Shown: positions 6,266 to 6,868 of the stretch, piece by piece | How positions within the stretch are numbered: position 1 is the first letter of the stretch | Layout: each line of letters begins with the position of its first letter | DNA from: an uncultured Eubacterium sp. | GTDB lineage: Bacteria > Bacillota > Clostridia > Lachnospirales > Lachnospiraceae | NCBI GenBank assembly: GCA_900548465.1 | Contig: URKY01000075.1 | Span: 1 to 6,868, forward strand | Reading direction: 5' to 3' | Length of the DNA: 6,868 bases | Translations under genes and position numbers: made by a program | The notes under the pieces: model-generated | What the model saw: only the letters and a program-made list of their open reading frames with translations | What the model was told of the DNA's origin: nothing | Database searches by the model: none

Positions 6266-6302
6266 GCTAACTCATAATTATTAAAAATATTGAGTTATAA
6301 GC
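6266..6302. promoter_or_regulatory. Imperfect inverted repeat overlapping the -35 box, possible operator
   Basis: GCTAACTCA at 6266-6274 pairs with TGAGTT-ata-AGC at 6291-6302: six inner pairs, a three-base bulge and three outer pairs around an AT-rich centre. The right arm covers the -35 hexamer of the promoter below. This would suit repressor binding, but the symmetry is modest and no regulator gene is present. Confidence 0.3.
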
Positions 6303-6318
6303 AAAAAAATGTTATAGT
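6290..6318 (+). promoter_or_regulatory. Extended -10 sigma-A-type promoter for the second LRR gene
   Basis: The -35 element TTGAGT (6290-6295) is followed, after 17 bases, by the -10 element TATAGT (6313-6318), with TG one base upstream (extended -10, TGtTATAGT). This is 4 of 6 plus 5 of 6 matches at ideal spacing. Transcription would begin near 6325, leaving a leader of about 50 bases before the ATG at 6374. It separates the last gene from the operon to its left. Confidence 0.65.
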
Positions 6319-6360
6319 CATTAAGAAACATAGCAGAATTATATTATCAAAGGAAGGTAT

Positions 6361-6367
6361 AAAGGAG
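6361..6367 (+). promoter_or_regulatory. Ribosome binding site AAAGGAG
   Basis: AAAGGAG lies 6 bases before the ATG at 6374, which opens directly into a signal peptide. This start is the best supported one for the right-edge gene. Confidence 0.75.
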
Positions 6368-6373
6368 TTTTTT

Positions 6374-6868
6374 ATGAAAAAATCAAAAGAATATGTAGGG
6401 ATTGTGCTTACATTCATAGTAACATTGATGTTAGTGGGAATGATTTCAGGAACAGTGAAAGCGGAAAATATTAGAAGTGGGGAGTATGAGTATTCTTTAA
6501 GTAGTGGAGATGCAACTATTGAAAAATACTTAGGCAGCGCAACAGATGTTATAATACCGTCAACAATAGATGGTTATGAAGTAAAAGGGATAGATTATGA
6601 TGCTTTTTTGAACTCGAAAATTAGCAAAGTTACAATACCGGAAGGGATAACACGTATAAGTTTTGAAGCGTTTAAAAATTGCGAGTCATTAAGTACAGTT
6701 AATTTTAATGCAGTAAACTGCGAAGGAACGGTGAGCCCGGTTTTTGCAGGATGTAAGAACTTAAAGACAATTAACATAGGTTCAAAAGTAACCTTGATAG
6801 GTTCATATATGTTTGCCAATGTGCCGGCAGAAAACATAGTATTGCCAACATCAGTAAAAGAAATTGAC
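6374..6868 (+). CDS. Secreted BspA-like leucine-rich-repeat protein, N-terminal part (3' end outside window)
   Basis: The frame is open from ATG 6374 to the last base of the window: 165 residues, with no stop reached. Residues 1-30 form a signal peptide with a charged start, a hydrophobic core (about 8-25) and a likely cleavage after VKA at 28-30. There is no lipobox, so the protein is secreted or held by a C-terminal element outside the window. The mature part begins with the lead-in common in BspA-like proteins (YEYSLSSGDATIEKYLGS, then DVIIPSTIDGYEVKGI). LRR_5 units follow: AFLNSKISKVTIPEGITRI, AFKNCESLSTVNF, FAGCKNLKTINIGSKVTLIG and MFANVPAENIVLPTSVKEI. It is a paralogue in type of the lipoprotein at 1138-1839, but has its own promoter and a different export signal. 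The family includes adhesins and other surface binding proteins; the ligand is unknown. Confidence 0.88.
   Translation, partial: MKKSKEYVGIVLTFIVTLMLVGMISGTVKAENIRSGEYEYSLSSGDATIEKYLGSATDVIIPSTIDGYEVKGIDYDAFLNSKISKVTIPEGITRISFEAFKNCESLSTVNFNAVNCEGTVSPVFAGCKNLKTINIGSKVTLIGSYMFANVPAENIVLPTSVKEID

Noticed and set aside
6266..6310. Inverted repeat after the FHA gene considered as an intrinsic terminator
   Set aside because: The stem is AT-rich with a bulge and a 16-base loop, and it is followed by an A-run instead of T residues on the + strand. It also overlaps the -35 box of the next gene.
6595..6837. An 80-codon minus-strand open frame at the right edge
   Set aside because: It lies opposite the signal-peptide-bearing LRR gene on the + strand, which has a promoter, a ribosome binding site and recognisable repeats.
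1..6868. CRISPR arrays, insertion sequences, tRNA or rRNA genes and riboswitches
   Set aside because: No evenly spaced direct repeats, transposase motifs, cloverleaf-like segments or long structured leaders were seen. The only gap of notable size is 160 bases and is explained by a promoter.

Overview
The window is AT-rich, densely packed DNA with every recognisable gene on the + strand. Short gaps, strong AGGAGG-type ribosome binding sites, A/T-ending codons and the protein families present (DUF5702, DUF6382-FHA, WG-repeat and BspA-like LRR proteins) suggest a low-GC Clostridia member. A gut or rumen Lachnospiraceae relative is most likely. This assignment is inferred from family content, not from a marker gene.

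Layout. Positions 1-4619 look like one operon with gaps of 2 to 13 bases. It encodes: the C-terminal part of a DUF5702 protein (cut by the left edge); a BspA-like leucine-rich-repeat lipoprotein; a TadE-like pseudopilin with a class III prepilin leader; a TadV/CpaA-type A24 prepilin peptidase that starts 2 bases after the pseudopilin stop; and a membrane-anchored TPR plus WG-repeat protein. After 61 bases comes a DUF6382-FHA protein (4681-6213), probably in the same transcript. A 160-base gap follows, with a good extended -10 promoter and an imperfect inverted repeat. It leads into a second BspA-like LRR protein, this one with an ordinary signal peptide, which is cut by the right edge.

How the genes may work together. 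The core is the accessory end of a Tad/Flp-like pilus or secretion locus: a pseudopilin, its likely processing peptidase, and a DUF5702 protein of the kind found in such loci. The DUF6382-FHA protein looks like a cytoplasmic phospho-dependent regulator. It carries two tandem 12-residue repeats with TTIL/TTVL cores, suited to phosphothreonine recognition by its own FHA domain. The lipoprotein and WG-repeat protein add extracytoplasmic, envelope-facing parts. The Tad ATPase, TadB/C platform, Flp pilin and any Ser/Thr kinase or phosphatase are not in the window and should lie upstream or elsewhere. No tRNA, rRNA, CRISPR array, insertion sequence or convincing intrinsic terminator was found.
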